This document shows positions 22,108 to 32,839 of a DNA stretch of 64,000 bases, piece by piece. A program made the translations under genes and the position numbers. The first letter of the stretch is position 1; every line of letters begins with the position of its first letter. The stretch comes from Bemisia tabaci (taxonomy: Eukaryota; Arthropoda; Insecta; Hemiptera; Aleyrodidae): NCBI RefSeq assembly GCF_918797505.1, contig NC_092798.1:49374985-49438984 (forward strand), written 5' to 3'. Under the pieces are notes generated by a model. It did not search any database. It saw only the letters and a list, made by a program, of their open reading frames with translations, and was not told the DNA's origin.

Positions 22108-23027
22108 CTTAGATTCTTAAGGTCTCTAAAATAGGTTCATCGTCTATGGACGGGCGCAATAGATCAAATCGGATGGGAGGAAAGTAAACGCATCGTCGGG
22201 GATTACGTCACGAATTAAGGACCTCCGTCAGTGGAAATTTGTGAAATTCTAGAAGGGCAATTAGCGGCGGACGCCTTTGTCGGGATCCGAACCCGGTGCC
22301 TCCGGGCGCGTAATGAGATTATCGCACTTGAGAACTCGGATCTAACTATAAAGCTTATCCTATTAAACGGAGCAGAGACAGAGAGCAAGCGGCACAATAG
22401 TCTTTGAAGGAATCGCGGTCAATGATATCGTCTTAGTTTAACTTGCAGACAGGTGATTGGATTAACATGTGCCCCTTCCTGTAAATTAATTCCCGCCATC
22501 AATTAATCGCCGCGCGAGGTTAATCGCTCACCATTATCCGCGCTTCTTTTTGTCGCCGCACGGTGGATCGAATCAATCAGAGAGGTCGCACATGAAATTT
22601 TTTACTACATTAGGAAATTTTGATTTTAATTCCGTCACGTTTTAAATTTTAAGGGGTGTCAATTTCCGTGAAAGAAAATTCCGTGAGGAAACCAATTTTA
22701 GAACCTTAAAGTTCTGCATGAACGGAGTTATGAGCTTTTAAAGTTTCCAAATTTCGCCCGACCTCTTACATTGACTCGATCTACTGTGCGTCGGAGCGTG
22801 TCCAAAGGACCGAAGAAGGTCAGGGATTTGGTAAAAAAAAAGGAGAGAAGCCTTTGTGAAAAAACACATAGGTAGCGATACCGCAAGAACGCGTATCCGG
22901 TTTGCGATGCTGTTGACTTCCTGACATAATTGCCCTCTTTCGAATGATACAATTCTCAACGTCATTTCTCGAAAATTTTACCGGTTTTTAATCTTATGTA
23001 TTCAGAATATTCATCGATTACCGTACG
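22108..23027. other. Unassigned, contains a tRNA-like T-arm
   Basis: On the minus strand at 22255-22320 the sequence CACCGGGTTCGGATCCCG resembles a tRNA T-arm or pol III B-box, but no A-box or cloverleaf is visible. Most likely a SINE remnant. The rest is unassigned. Confidence 0.35.
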
Positions 23028-23237
23028 TTGCAACGTAACTCCATTCCTCGGTTACAAAGACTTGGAAAGTTTGATTTATTACAAGAATGTAACTGTGCAA
23101 TTTTGGCCGATTTTTTTTTTTTTTATTTTCGTATGAGATCAGAAAAAAAATCAGCGAAATTTTTGGTTATAAAAGACCAAAATTCTCAGTTTGCGAGAGG
23201 AAATTTTGTAACATTTTTTCGCGAGGGAATCGACGGA
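23028..23237. repeat. Repeat family T copy
   Basis: AACGTAACTCCATTCCTCGG and the AGATCAGAAAAAAAATCAGC segment match other T copies. The ATTTTTCGCGAGGGA right end is diverged. It abuts the left end of X. Confidence 0.5.
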
Positions 23238-23413
23238 CACTGAAAAAAAAAGATTGGTAGAATTTACCATTCCTTAACGCTGTAGTATGTAAAGTATTTT
23301 TGTTTTGTATTTTTCAAGGAGAAATTGCGTCGCATAACGGCGGTAATGAAAATGTTTGAGTCGAACACAAACCGGAATGGCACGCGACGTGCTGCCAGCG
23401 TAAACGCGCATTG

Positions 23414-23485
23414 GCGCCTACAAACCTAAGGGGATACTTCACGCATTGCGTAATGCTTGAAGTATCCCCTCAGGTTTGAAGGCGC
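23414..23485. repeat. 72-nt hairpin, family L copy 2
   Basis: GCGCCTACAAACCTAAGGGG pairs with CCCCTCAGGTTTGAAGGCGC around the centre ATTGCGTAAT. The wider GC-rich unit, about 23354-23523, matches 36577-36737. Confidence 0.7.
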
Positions 23486-23639
23486 TGGCCGGCCGCAACG
23501 TGCCACGGCGCCTCAAGCAACTATTTCACAACAGAGTTGTTGCACAGTATCATGCGAAATTGAAGGCGCTCAATTTGGATGACACGCATCCTTTAAGATC
23601 TCGGAGCTTTCCTCGCAGAATAAATCAAGATACTACGGT

Positions 23640-23890
23640 AAGGCTAAAATGCAGCATTAAAAACTCGAGACGTTTCGACTTAAAAGTGAGTCATTTTCAG
23701 CCAGAAAATAGTTTAAAAATTGAAAAATATCGAAAAGAAAACCTGAGACGCGTCTAGGTCCTCGCACCCACCTCGTAGGTCTAAGGTTTTTCTCCTTCGA
23801 TATTTTTTTATTTTCAATTTATTTAACAACCGAAAATGACTCAGTTTAAGTCAGAACGTCTGGGGTTTTTATTGTTGAATTTTAGCCTTG
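23640..23890. mobile_element. Palindromic element Y
   Basis: AAGGCTAAAATGCAGCATTA and its partner AATGTTG-like AATTTTAGCCTT end a roughly 100-bp-arm inverted repeat. Inner arms include GAGTCATTTTC/GAAAATGACTC and AAAAATATCGAA/TTCGATATTTTT. Single copy here. Confidence 0.6.
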
Positions 23891-24125
23891 TTTCCCGTTT
23901 TTCCTCTTGTTCTTACTCTCGTCATCAGTGGAAAAAAACAACGATTGGTGGAGTTGACCATTCCTTCACGCTGTATGTCTTACAGCGTCAATTTAGAGTC
24001 AATTCTGCCAGAAGAAAGGTAAACGTTACTACATACTGGTATAAGTAACCATTCCTCTGGCAGAATCGACTTGAAGATTGGTAGAATTTACCATTCCTTC
24101 ACACTGGAAGCGTGAAGGTACAGTT

Positions 24126-24262
24126 GGACCACATTTTGCAATTTGGAACTAAAAATTCTGGCCCGGTTTACAAACAACGTATGTGCCATTAGTTTCCCTA
24201 TGCACATAAGTGTTTTTTCAGATGAGGTAGAATTTATAGTTCCAAATTGCAAAACGCAGTCC
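24126..24262. mobile_element. MITE family D, 4-bp TSD AGTT
   Basis: GGACCACATTTTGCAATTTG left end and CAAATTGCAAAACGCAGTCC right end, 137 bp. AGTT flanks both sides (24122-24125 and 24263-24266). Confidence 0.8.
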
Positions 24263-24547
24263 AGTTAACAGTTTAACAGTTATTAACAAAGGAGGAGGAG
24301 AGGTAGGATAATAAATATATTTATCATTAGCAATAGAGAAGGAGAGGTAGAATAATATACACATAAAGTAACATAGCTAGTAATATTTAAGTACAAGTAC
24401 TAGATTTTTAGAATGCCTGATAAAAGGGTTATTATACAGCGTGATGGAATGGTGAATTCTACAAATCTTTTTTTTTTCAGTATATTCTGAGGAAAGTTTC
24501 AGCAATAGCGTTACTTTCACACACAATAATTTTATGTATGAGAAATG

Positions 24548-24742
24548 TCCGAATTCATGATCCATAAGAGGAGAGTCAGTTTTTCCTTCCTGTCATCTCT
24601 AAAGCATCGCTACAAAGTAGATCACATACATATTTACTCAGTCATACGAGGCGTGAACCTAGCTTTAAAAAACGCCTTCTAATAGCCGTGTGGGCAATTT
24701 CACGACCTAGGTAAGCGAATAGTTGCTCGGTCCAGCGAGGCA
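24548..24742 (+). repeat. Dispersed repeat AA copy 2
   Basis: CATCGCTACAAAGTAGATCA, GTGAACCTAGCTTTAAAAAA then CGCCTTCT, and GAATAGTTGCTCGG match 18028-18215 in the same order. Confidence 0.55.
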
Positions 24743-26629
24743 CGTGTTTTTCAGTTCTGCCGTCGATACTTGCAATAAATTAATTATTTCTAAACTCTCA
24801 AACAGCAGATCGATATTGAATGACCTTGATCGATAAAAAGTATTCTTAAGATAGTTAGTTATTTTATTCATAAACATTCAGCATCCTAGGCTATTAACGT
24901 CTTTACAAAAGATTTGGAAGATGGGACTGAATCTATCGTTAAGGATCCTATATATGCTGTAACGATTCAAACCGCGTGTATAAGATAGTGGATATGCTTT
25001 AGCAATCAGAAGATGGAGAGTAAAGAGAAGAGGAAGATGAGGAAGAATAGTGAAGGTGATGGAAAAGACAGGAATGAAAGAGGAGGCGTAGAAAGTATGT
25101 AAGATGTCGAAGAGGAATAATTAGAAGAAGAGAAAGAGGAGGGAATAAGAAGAAGATGGAAGAGGTAGAAAGAAAGAAGAAAAAGAAAAGAGAAAAGAAA
25201 GAGGTAGGAAAGAGGCAGGAAAAGACAAAAAAATTAAATTAATGATAATATGCTCCTTTTTGTGAAATAATTTCTGCAATTAATTAAACTGTGCACTCCG
25301 TTAATTATCAGCGCTTCTTTTTGCCGTCGTTGGAGTTTGCTCAGACGGCCGAGGAATGTTGAAAACTTGGTGAAAGAGTGGAAAAACTTGGGTAAATAAG
25401 AATAAATGTTTGTTTTGAACGGAAAGAAGCCCAACATTAAACTATTCCGTTCCACAAATCACAAGAAGCAACGCAATTGATGAGCTCACGAGGCAGGCAT
25501 TTCAAATGAGAGAAAAGAGTCGGATAGATAACTATATTGTGACCTGACGGGGCAGTTTTGCCTAAAGAGTTAATTGAAGGCACAAAAATCATCCTTTTGG
25601 CTTTTTTCAAGCATTTCAATCAATAATTTTTTACAGAACATGAAATTCTAATCTGATTTAAGTAATGGCCGTAGGTGCCAAAAATCACAACATGCACCGA
25701 GCGTTAAGTTGTAACGAGATTCATGGCTAAGACTAATTTTTATCTTTTTAAGACGATTTTTACCGTCCCCGGACTTCGAAGTTATAAATTACTTGGAAAT
25801 TTCATGGATTAATATAGGTTAAAAATCTTAAAAGCGTTTTTTGAAATTTGTTTGATCAATGTTTACTCATAATTTCAAAATTGATGAGCAAAACACTGGC
25901 TAAAAGCGGCTTTCAATGCGAAAAATAACCATGAAGTATTGAATCATCGTTTTAGGATTAAATGTTAAAATAAAGAGGATGCCATCAGTCCGGTTGAAAA
26001 ATGAGAATGAGCTTTCGAACAGGCAAAATAATTATGAATCACACCGTTATTTTAGACGAAAAACCGGACTGGTTTAATGCCAAAATTTGCTCGCCTGTGA
26101 ATAATAAGAATCTCATCTCCTCCTCAAAGACCCTCATCTATATTCCCGCATAAGTATCGAACCTTATATACGCTAAGTGGGTCGAGAGTTCGTGAGGCAG
26201 AGCACATAGGTGGTTTTTGCATAAAATCGTTCCAATTTGGCGGCGCAGAGCTTTAATGAAGGCGGCGTGGAATCACTCACGCCTAGGGCTCCGCTGAAAG
26301 CTATTAGGGCGAGACACAGGATGTGTTTCAATTTTGGTAAACGCGTGCATATGTCGGGAAAGTTGGTCGGAAGTGTGAGCTTATGGCCGGGCTGTTTTCG
26401 CTCGGAAGTAGTTTTTCTCAATTTGGCTCAATCGGTAATTATTAAGTTTTCACTCTGGTGACCTCGCCGCGAGGCTCATCGAAAAGGCATTGTTGTCAAG
26501 TTTCTTGTTCTGAAATTAGACGGGTTATTTAGAATGGGCGTAACCGCCTTTTCAGATTTTGAGTTTTCGACGAAATAATATTCTTTAAGGTGTGACGCAT
26601 TTTATAGTACCGAGGGATTTGGCCAAACT
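24743..26629. other. Unassigned; dispersed segment KK at 24845-24930
   Basis: KK (ACATTCAGC, GGCTATTAACGTCTTTACA) recurs at 60893-60980. A purine tract is listed separately. Opposing frames at 26173-26461 lack domains and repeat partners. No gene supported. Confidence 0.4.
25008..25235 (+). repeat. Polypurine tract (GA-rich)
   Basis: More than 200 bp almost entirely A and G on the plus strand, with irregular GAAGA and GGAAGA words and few pyrimidines. Not a simple microsatellite. Could form unusual DNA structure. Confidence 0.75.
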
Positions 26630-26904
26630 GCGGGATGATTGTTGGAATTGATAGACAAAGCTATAGACAGAGAATACATATGGAGTATAGAGCAATCCTA
26701 TTGGTTGAAATGGGTGGCTTCTATCGAATGTGGGAAAAAATGATAAACTAACTATAGGGTCTCTCGAGAGTTTCCGTTATAGATAGTCTATTACCTACCT
26801 CCTTTGTCCATTGCAACCACCCGTTCCCACCAATGGGATCCCTCCATATCCTCTTTGTCATCTTTATCTATGGCTTTGTCTACCAATTTCAATAATCAGC
26901 CCGC
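26630..26904. mobile_element. MITE family I copy 1
   Basis: GCGGGATGATTGTTGGAATT and AATTTCAATAATCAGCCCGC ends; inner GATAGACAAAGCTATAGACA and TCTATGGCTTTGTCTACCAA arms; centre ACTATAGGGTCTCTCG. Copies at 49154, 52047 and 56194. Confidence 0.75.
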
Positions 26905-27766
26905 TGGGTCACTATACCATGGGCGAATTTGGGCGTGCTGATACATTTTCTGAAAGTAAATGACGCGGAGAACACGATTTTTACATGATGTTGGTTTGGT
27001 CTCATTTTGAAAAGTAAAATAGAAACGGATATTTTAAAACACGGTAACCGAGACATATACTCATTTTTGCAGTTTCTGCTCGAAATTTTTTTTTTTTTTT
27101 TTTTTTGAACGGAATATGAAGAGAGAAGATGCAAACTTATTCTTACGATGTTAATAAAATAATCTACAAGTTCACGATAACGGAATCAACGGACGAGAAA
27201 AGGACGTGGCAAAGCGATAATAGCCGTAGCGACCGCTTACCGTGTGACTGATCAGGTGGAACGATCCTGTTAATGACCAAAGTTCCGAGTGAATTAGCTA
27301 AGAAAAGCTGAATAAAACCCCTGCGGAGTATGTTTTTCGCCGCTTTTAATTGAACTATTCAATACCAGAACGTGCGGAACGAACTTTTGCGAATATTCCA
27401 CCTTCCGGATCCAACTTCCAAGCACTTGAGCGTTCTACTACGCTTCGGTCACATTAGCTCGGAAGTTTCCTCGAAAAAGTTATGAGCGTCGGAACGAATT
27501 TTGTCAGTCGTCAAAATTTAATTTACCACTGTTTCGACAGTAAATCGTTTTTGTCTGGAATTAGAGTAGCGCTACAGAGAGATTATGGGCACCTGACCTA
27601 GTGGGGAACCCTTTAGATTGTAAGATGGCGGAGGCTTCGGATGGGAGGAGGATTGTTGCCAATTTAGAATAAGTACTTCCTGATGTAGTTGTTGCCAGCC
27701 TCTTTACAAAGTTATGAAATATAAAAACACGCTTCCGTTTAAAACGTTCATTTTCTCTCCGTAACA
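26905..27766. other. Repeat S copy 3, then unassigned DNA
   Basis: 26905-26985 matches the S repeat (AAGTAAATGACGCGGAGAAC). A T run of about 21 lies near 27088. The remainder, including a minus frame at 27561-27767, has no support as a gene. Confidence 0.4.
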
Positions 27767-27979
27767 ATAAAAAAATACATTGGATCTAGAGTCCAGACTC
27801 TTGAAAACATCGACAAGAAAAAATACTCTTGATTCAATCAGATTTTTGTTTAAATCAAAAGGAAATCCGCTCAAATTAAGAGGCTTGGTTCTTGATTTAA
27901 GTAAAAATCCGATTGAATCAAGAGTATTTTTTCTTGTCAATGTTTTTAAGAGTCTGGACTTTAGTGTTTTTTTCCAGTG
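27767..27979. mobile_element. Palindromic MITE family A copy 2
   Basis: ATTGGATCTAGAGTCCAGAC left arm and GTTTTTTTCCAGTG right end. AAATACTCTTGATTCAATCA is repeated inverted. The left terminal CACTGG is lost. Large frames on both strands here derive from the palindrome. Confidence 0.7.
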
Positions 27980-28650
27980 TATCATTCGCGCATCAATTGG
28001 ATTGCATTTTGCAGAATGGAACCAAGAGAATTTCAATGTCGCTAAAATTGTGCAACTTCTTTTAACTCGCGAATGTAAACTGAGCATCTAAACAAGTTCT
28101 ATCTTTGCTCCCAATAAAGTATCTTTCCAAGATAAAAATTACCTTTATAAATTTAATTTTTTGCATGGTTTCGGTAATTTTATTGCAAAGAATGCAAGTT
28201 GCACAATCTTAGCAACATTCGATTGCTCTTGATTCCTTTTTGCAAAATGCAATCCAATTAGAGTGCTTATAGAATGTTCCCATGTCCGAACCAGCTCGCC
28301 TTCAAAACTCGAGCAGGCAATGTGAGCGGCTGAGGAGCAGTAATAGTTGCTTTCTGTAGATTTCAACTTTCATTCGGTTTCCGTATCATTCGCGCATAGG
28401 TTAGAGTGCTTAAAGCATAACCCCGTTCTGCAACTAGTGCACCTTCATAAATCGAGCAGGTAATGTGAGTGACTTGGGAGCAGTAATAGTTGCCAGCTAC
28501 AAGTCGGCTGAATTTAAAACTTTTATTCTGATTCCGTTTTATTCGCTCCACCAACCAGTTCGCCTTTAAAACTCAAACAGGCAATGTGAGCGACTCAGGA
28601 GCAGTAATAGTTGCTCGCTGTAAGCTTGGCCAAATTCATTCGGTTTCTAA
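27980..28650 (+). repeat. Tandem repeat BB (about 3 units of ~150 bp)
   Basis: Units start near 27980, 28384 and 28537. Shared words are TATCATTCGCGCAT, GAGCAGGCAATGTGAGCG and GGAGCAGTAATAGTTGC. The first unit is split by a D-type element. The third is shorter. Looks like a small satellite or decayed tandem array. Confidence 0.7.
27999..28255. mobile_element. MITE D2 inside BB, 4-bp TSD AATT
   Basis: GGATTGCATTTTGCAGAATG left end and TTTTTGCAAAATGCAATCC right end, 257 bp. AATT on both sides. The second BB unit supplies the empty site (GCGCATAGGTTAGAGTGC). Confidence 0.85.
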
Positions 28651-28660
28651 TTAAATTACT

Positions 28661-28898
28661 ACACGGAAAAAATTAAATTGCTGATTTAACAAATCAACTG
28701 CTAAAAAAATTGACTGCAACGTTTCAATGTAGATTTTACACAATATAATGCTATACTTTATCAACTATTGTAAGCTAATTGAACCACGTAGTGGTGGTTC
28801 AAGTTGCATTTTTGTGTTGTAAAATCTACATTGAAACATTGTAGTCTTTTTTTTTTAGCAATTGAACTGTTAAATCAGCAATTTTATTTTTTCCTTGT
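28661..28898. mobile_element. Palindromic MITE Q (single copy)
   Basis: ACACGGAAAAAATTAAATTG and CAATTTTATTTTTTCCTTGT ends. Inner arms CAATGTAGATTTTACACAA and TTGTAAAATCTACATTG. Centre TTGAACCACGTAGTGGTGG. Confidence 0.6.
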
Positions 28899-29675
28899 AG
28901 TCAAATAATTCGCGAGGAAGCTAGGCAACCTGAAATACAGGTAGATTGACTGTGGTCAGTGCCGTTCAATTCACCAATTTTCTTTTCTTGCCTCTGGAGT
29001 TTTAGTCTCTTCGAACAGCTGAAGAAACCAACAAGAAAAGTGAACGTCTCTTACAAAGCGGAAACGAACGAAAGAGGGAGACGCAAAGGAGCTCAGATGT
29101 ATCCAGTTCAGCAGAGACGACCAAGCACAGGAACACGTTCATAAAACAAAAACCCAACTCCACAGGGAAACCGTCAGCAGGAATGTCGTTTATGAAAATA
29201 GCCGAATATTATCGTTCCTCTCCGTCGAATTTGGTCAAGAAATTCTATGTTTGAGCAAAGAGACCGTCGAGACTTTGCGCGGACGGAAGTTTCCGATTTC
29301 AACTCAAGCTTGAAGACTGCGAGTTTATGCGAAAGATTAAACTTTCTGCCTGAAAGCTTACCACGTAACAGGATGGCGATTGTAAATATCTTCGTTTAGG
29401 ATTAAAGTGGCGCTGCATCCAGGAAAATCGCTTGAAAATTTTCCATGAATAAAGTGTTTAGAGGTGTCGTCAGATAAGCTGGCATTTGTTTACTTTCGGT
29501 TTGCAAGCTATTTCACGTCACTACTATCCACATAAAAACATCCGACTCTCGCAGAAGCAAGAGCACAAGCTTAGATAGGTTTTTTATTTCTTTCAAACCT
29601 TGTAACACTTCAATTTTTAGCCACACAGAAATCACAATCACATAAAAGTCGCGGATTAGTATCCTAATGGCAATT
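28899..29675. other. Unassigned stretch
   Basis: No repeat partner found. The frame at 28959-29144 (plus) has no recognised domain. Confidence 0.4.
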
Positions 29676-29780
29676 GGATTACATTTTGCAATAAGAAACC
29701 ACTATCTCTGGATCTTTCGTAAAAGGACCTCTCCACATAGGTCAACTAATGGCATTAATGTCGATAAATTACAATTAAAT
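29676..29780 (+). mobile_element. Family D element, right end decayed
   Basis: GGATTACATTTTGCAATAAG left end preceded by AATT, then a diverged body. The right terminus is not recognisable. Confidence 0.5.
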
Positions 29781-29849
29781 AGCTATTCCGTTTTCAAAAA
29801 TCGAACATGACTATTTGTTGAAAGTTCTTATTTCACATAATTAGATTAG

Positions 29850-30310
29850 AAAGGAGAATTTGCACACAAAAATTGTATTTCTTCATTTGTGAGAGCCTTA
29901 TGAGCTGTGTTCGCAGTATTTTTTCATAATTTTTTTCTGGCACGAGAAATCGGTGAAAACTAGATTTAAAAGTGAGAAAATCTGCCGCCTTGTGACGTCA
30001 TCTGGCGGCATTATCCATTTAAACACATGTATTTTAGCAGATTAGGTTATTTTGTCATACTTTCTCCAATAATTGTTCGATTCCGAAACCAAGGATACCC
30101 TCATACTCAGTTCAGTATCATTTGAATTACATTTTGCAATAAGGAACCACCATCTCTGGCTCTCCCATAAAAACATATATCTGCATAGGGAAACCAATGG
30201 CATGTATGTTGTTTCTAAAATGGACCAGAAATAGTCGTTCCTTTTTGCAAAATGTAATCCATTTTAAAGATGAAATTCACAGAAGGTGAGGCACCTGCAA
30301 ATCCTCTATT
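29850..30310 (+). mobile_element. MITE family C copy 3, carrying a D element
   Basis: AAAGGAGAATTTGCAC start and CACCTGCAAATCCTCTATT end. The core reads TGCCGCCTTGTGACGTCATC then TGGCGGC. About 305 bp remains after removing the nested D element and one TSD copy. Confidence 0.7.
30124..30260. mobile_element. MITE family D nested in C, TSD ATTT
   Basis: GAATTACATTTTGCAATAAG left end, TTTTTGCAAAATGTAATCC right end, 137 bp, ATTT at 30120-30123 and 30261-30264. Same length as 24126-24262. Confidence 0.85.
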
Positions 30311-30439
30311 ACTATTTAGTAAAAGTTTCATAGCAACGAATAGACAATAAATTGACTGTAGATAGCTTATTTATCACTATCAATCTTGAAATCCTACCAC
30401 ATGGGTATTCTCCTTGAGTACGAGCCCCCACGGAAAAAT

Positions 30440-30780
30440 TGAAGGGAACTTGAAGGGCCAGAGGTGAATGACACAACGTTACTCTTCTGGTAAGAGGGTG
30501 TATTTCGAATTCTGAATGAGCCCTAGAAAATATTGATCTATATGTAAACCAGAGCTCACGTGGAAATTGAGCTACGTCCTTACTTCAGAGGGGCGATGAG
30601 TATGAGCCAAGAAGGTCTTGGTCGAGTGGAAAGCGGTGATCTATTGGAAAGAGGGAGGGACGGAACCGGAGTGATATAGGGGTGCGTAGCATCAATGATA
30701 AGGGTAGTTCAGCATCATCAGCATTACAACCAACAACTCAATGGGCATCTTATTTGATTCGGCGTGATAACTTGATGAGC
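30440..30780 (+). repeat. Dispersed repeat CC copy 1
   Basis: AGAGGTGAATGACACAACG, GAGCCAAGAAGGTCTTG and CAGCATTACAACCAAC recur at 31575-31815. The CACGTGGAAATTGAGCTACG part recurs at 44077-44195. Confidence 0.55.
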
Positions 30781-30785
30781 TATTT

Positions 30786-30916
30786 GGACTACATTTTGCA
30801 ATTTGGAACCATAAATTCTAGCCCGGTTTGAAAACAACGTATGTGCCATTAGTTTCCCTATGCACATAAGTGTTTTTCTAGAAGATCCAGAATTTATAGT
30901 TCCGCATTGCAACCTA
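30786..30916. mobile_element. MITE family D, right end mutated
   Basis: GGACTACATTTTGCAATTTG start after ATTT. Body CAACGTATGTGCCATTAGTT and CCCTATGCACATAAG. Right end GTTCCGCATTGCAACC is altered, so the TSD cannot be confirmed. Confidence 0.65.
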
Positions 30917-31136
30917 ACCAAACTCGAGGTTAAGATCGTTTTTTCCTTGGTGCTTTATTAAGGATCTTCTTAAACTTTTCTTAATCTCAAAGTATATACC
31001 CTATGAAGCCTCTTGAGAGAAAAGCTGTTTAAGGAACAATTATTAGTACAACCTTGGTCATAAAGTAATCTGATTTTTTTATTTATTTTTTTTTTTTTAT
31101 TTATTTATCCTAGGACCAGTGAAAAAGTTATCAATA

Positions 31137-31551
31137 CTTCTGCTAAATAGGAACGCCGTATGAGCATTCAAATTTTGCTGCACTGGGGAAAAAAACACAT
31201 TGGATCTAGAGTCCAGACTCTTAAAAACATCGACAAGAAAAAATACTCTTGATTCAATCAGATTTAAGCTTAAATCAAGAACCAAGCCTCTTAATTTGAG
31301 TGGATTTCCTTTTGATTTAAGCTTAAATCTGATTGAATCAAGAGTCCTTTTTCTTGTCAAAGTTTTCAAGAGTCTAAACTCTAGATCCAATGTGTTTTTT
31401 TCCAGTGTATATCTACCCGGACGATATATTTTTAAGGAAAATTATGCATGTTTTTCCTCGTAATTTTCAAGCATTTTTCCGGCAGATTTTTCATTGAAGG
31501 AAATGTGGCAACATCTGAAGTCTCATACGGCTTTTTTCCTCAGCACGGCAG
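31137..31551. mobile_element. MITE family E with nested A, TA flanks
   Basis: Left CTTCTGCTAAATAGGAACGC preceded by TA. Right CATACGGCTTTTTTCCTCAG then CACGGCAG followed by TA. An A element splits it after CAAATTTTGCTG. Confidence 0.7.
31181..31407. mobile_element. Palindromic MITE family A copy 3, nested in E
   Basis: CACTGGGGAAAAAAACACAT and ATGTGTTTTTTTCCAGTG ends; 227 bp. The best-preserved A copy for defining the termini. Confidence 0.8.
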
Positions 31552-31574
31552 TATACGGAGATAGAGGAGCGGAG

Positions 31575-31815
31575 CCCCCAGGGTTAGAGGTGAATGACAT
31601 AACGAGTTCGAGCCAAGAAGGTCTTGATCCCATCTGAGCTCCGCAAAAACACGTAACTCCATCGAAAACCCCACGCAGCATACGCCGTTCTCGCTAAGCT
31701 CGGAGGCGAGGGGACGAGAGCGGTGATACGGTAGTGAGCAGCGTGAATGGTGTAGGTAGTTAAGTACCATCGGCATTACAACCAAAAAATTAATGGCATT
31801 TTATTTGATTAGCCC
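31575..31815 (+). repeat. Dispersed repeat CC copy 2
   Basis: TTAGAGGTGAATGACATAAC, GAGCCAAGAAGGTCTTGAT and ATTACAACCAAAAAATTAAT match 30440-30780. It is followed by a GC-rich patch to 32060 with no gene seen. Confidence 0.55.
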
Positions 31816-32111
31816 CTCTCCCGGCGAGGGGGCGTCTTCAATCATAATATCGGCGGCGCTCCGCCATTCGCCGGAACGACTCGAATTTCTGTTTATTAAC
31901 TTTCATGGATATTAAATCCTCGGCTTTTGCCGCCTCCCTCGGGGCTGTTTTATTGGCCGCCGTTACGCGCCTTTTGAGCTTTTCCCCCGATCCCCCGCCC
32001 CCGGGTGTCTTTAAGGCATCGGGAAACGGCTCGTAAGGGGTCTCCGATATCCTCCCCCATAAATGACGTCACTCATAGCAGCGATTTATAAAAAATAAAC
32101 GCGGGTTTTTA

Positions 32112-32363
32112 CTGCCGTGCTTAGAAAAACGCCGTTTGAGCCTTCATACGATTCTAAATCTGCTCTGGCAAATCACCAATTTTCAGGAAAATTTGCGAAT
32201 GTTTTTCTTCCAATTTCTCAGACATTTTTGTTTGTAATTTGATCTTAAGTGTTTGAAAATTTCAAGGAAAAATGTTCGTAACTTTCCTGAAAAATAAATA
32301 TTTAATCGGGAGAAATTTGGTAACTTTTGCATGTTCATACGGCGTTCTCCCTTAGCACGGCAG
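32112..32363. mobile_element. MITE family E copy, TA target duplication
   Basis: CTGCCGTGCTTAGAAAAACG left end, GCGTTCTCCCTTAGCACGGC then AG right end. TA flanks both sides (32110-32111 and 32364-32365). A well-preserved full copy of this family. Confidence 0.8.
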
Positions 32364-32839
32364 TATGGATGGGCGGGGCTCAGTCGAAGGGGGCCGAATT
32401 TTCTGTTTTCGTGGATTTAGTCTGGCAATCCGACTTGAAAATATTTAGTTTTGAGGGAAAGTATGGGTGTTTCTTCTCGAATAATTTTTAAAGACGTAAA
32501 TCAATAAGTGAAGTAGCGCATTTTGCGTGTTCTTGATGGTAATTAAAATGTAAAGTCTCGCCTCACTAGCTTGTTTATTTTTTTTATTATTATTGTTGTC
32601 TATAGTGAATGTAAATTTTTAACTTCACGAGTCCATGCTCAGCAGTATTATCACAAAAACTCACAAAATGTTCATTGAATTAACAGATTATCAAAATCGA
32701 TATTAGTTGTTAATAGAAATGAAAACAAAATCGCACAATCGTATAAAAAGAATAGGAGAAATTCGAAAGTCCAATGTAATGTGTAGTAATGTAAGCGATA
32801 GTCATGTTGAATATTGTATAGCATCCTAGTGTGTTAGGG
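32364..32839. other. Unassigned AT-rich DNA
   Basis: Nothing recognised apart from a T-rich run near 32575-32600. Confidence 0.4.

Larger units (their letters stand above)
23238..24482. mobile_element. Composite element X with 46-bp TIRs
   Basis: Left end CACTGAAAAAAAAAGATTGG then TAGAATTTACCATTCC; right end GGAATGGTGAATTCTACAAA then TCTTTTTTTTTCAGT. About 41 of 46 positions pair by eye. Between them lie the L2 hairpin, the Y palindrome, inner X-like ends at 23926-24118 and a D element. Confidence 0.55.

Noticed and set aside
27704..28091. Large opposing frames on both strands
   Set aside because: Palindrome A2 is open on both strands, so each frame mirrors the other; the same frames recur at 31097-31463.
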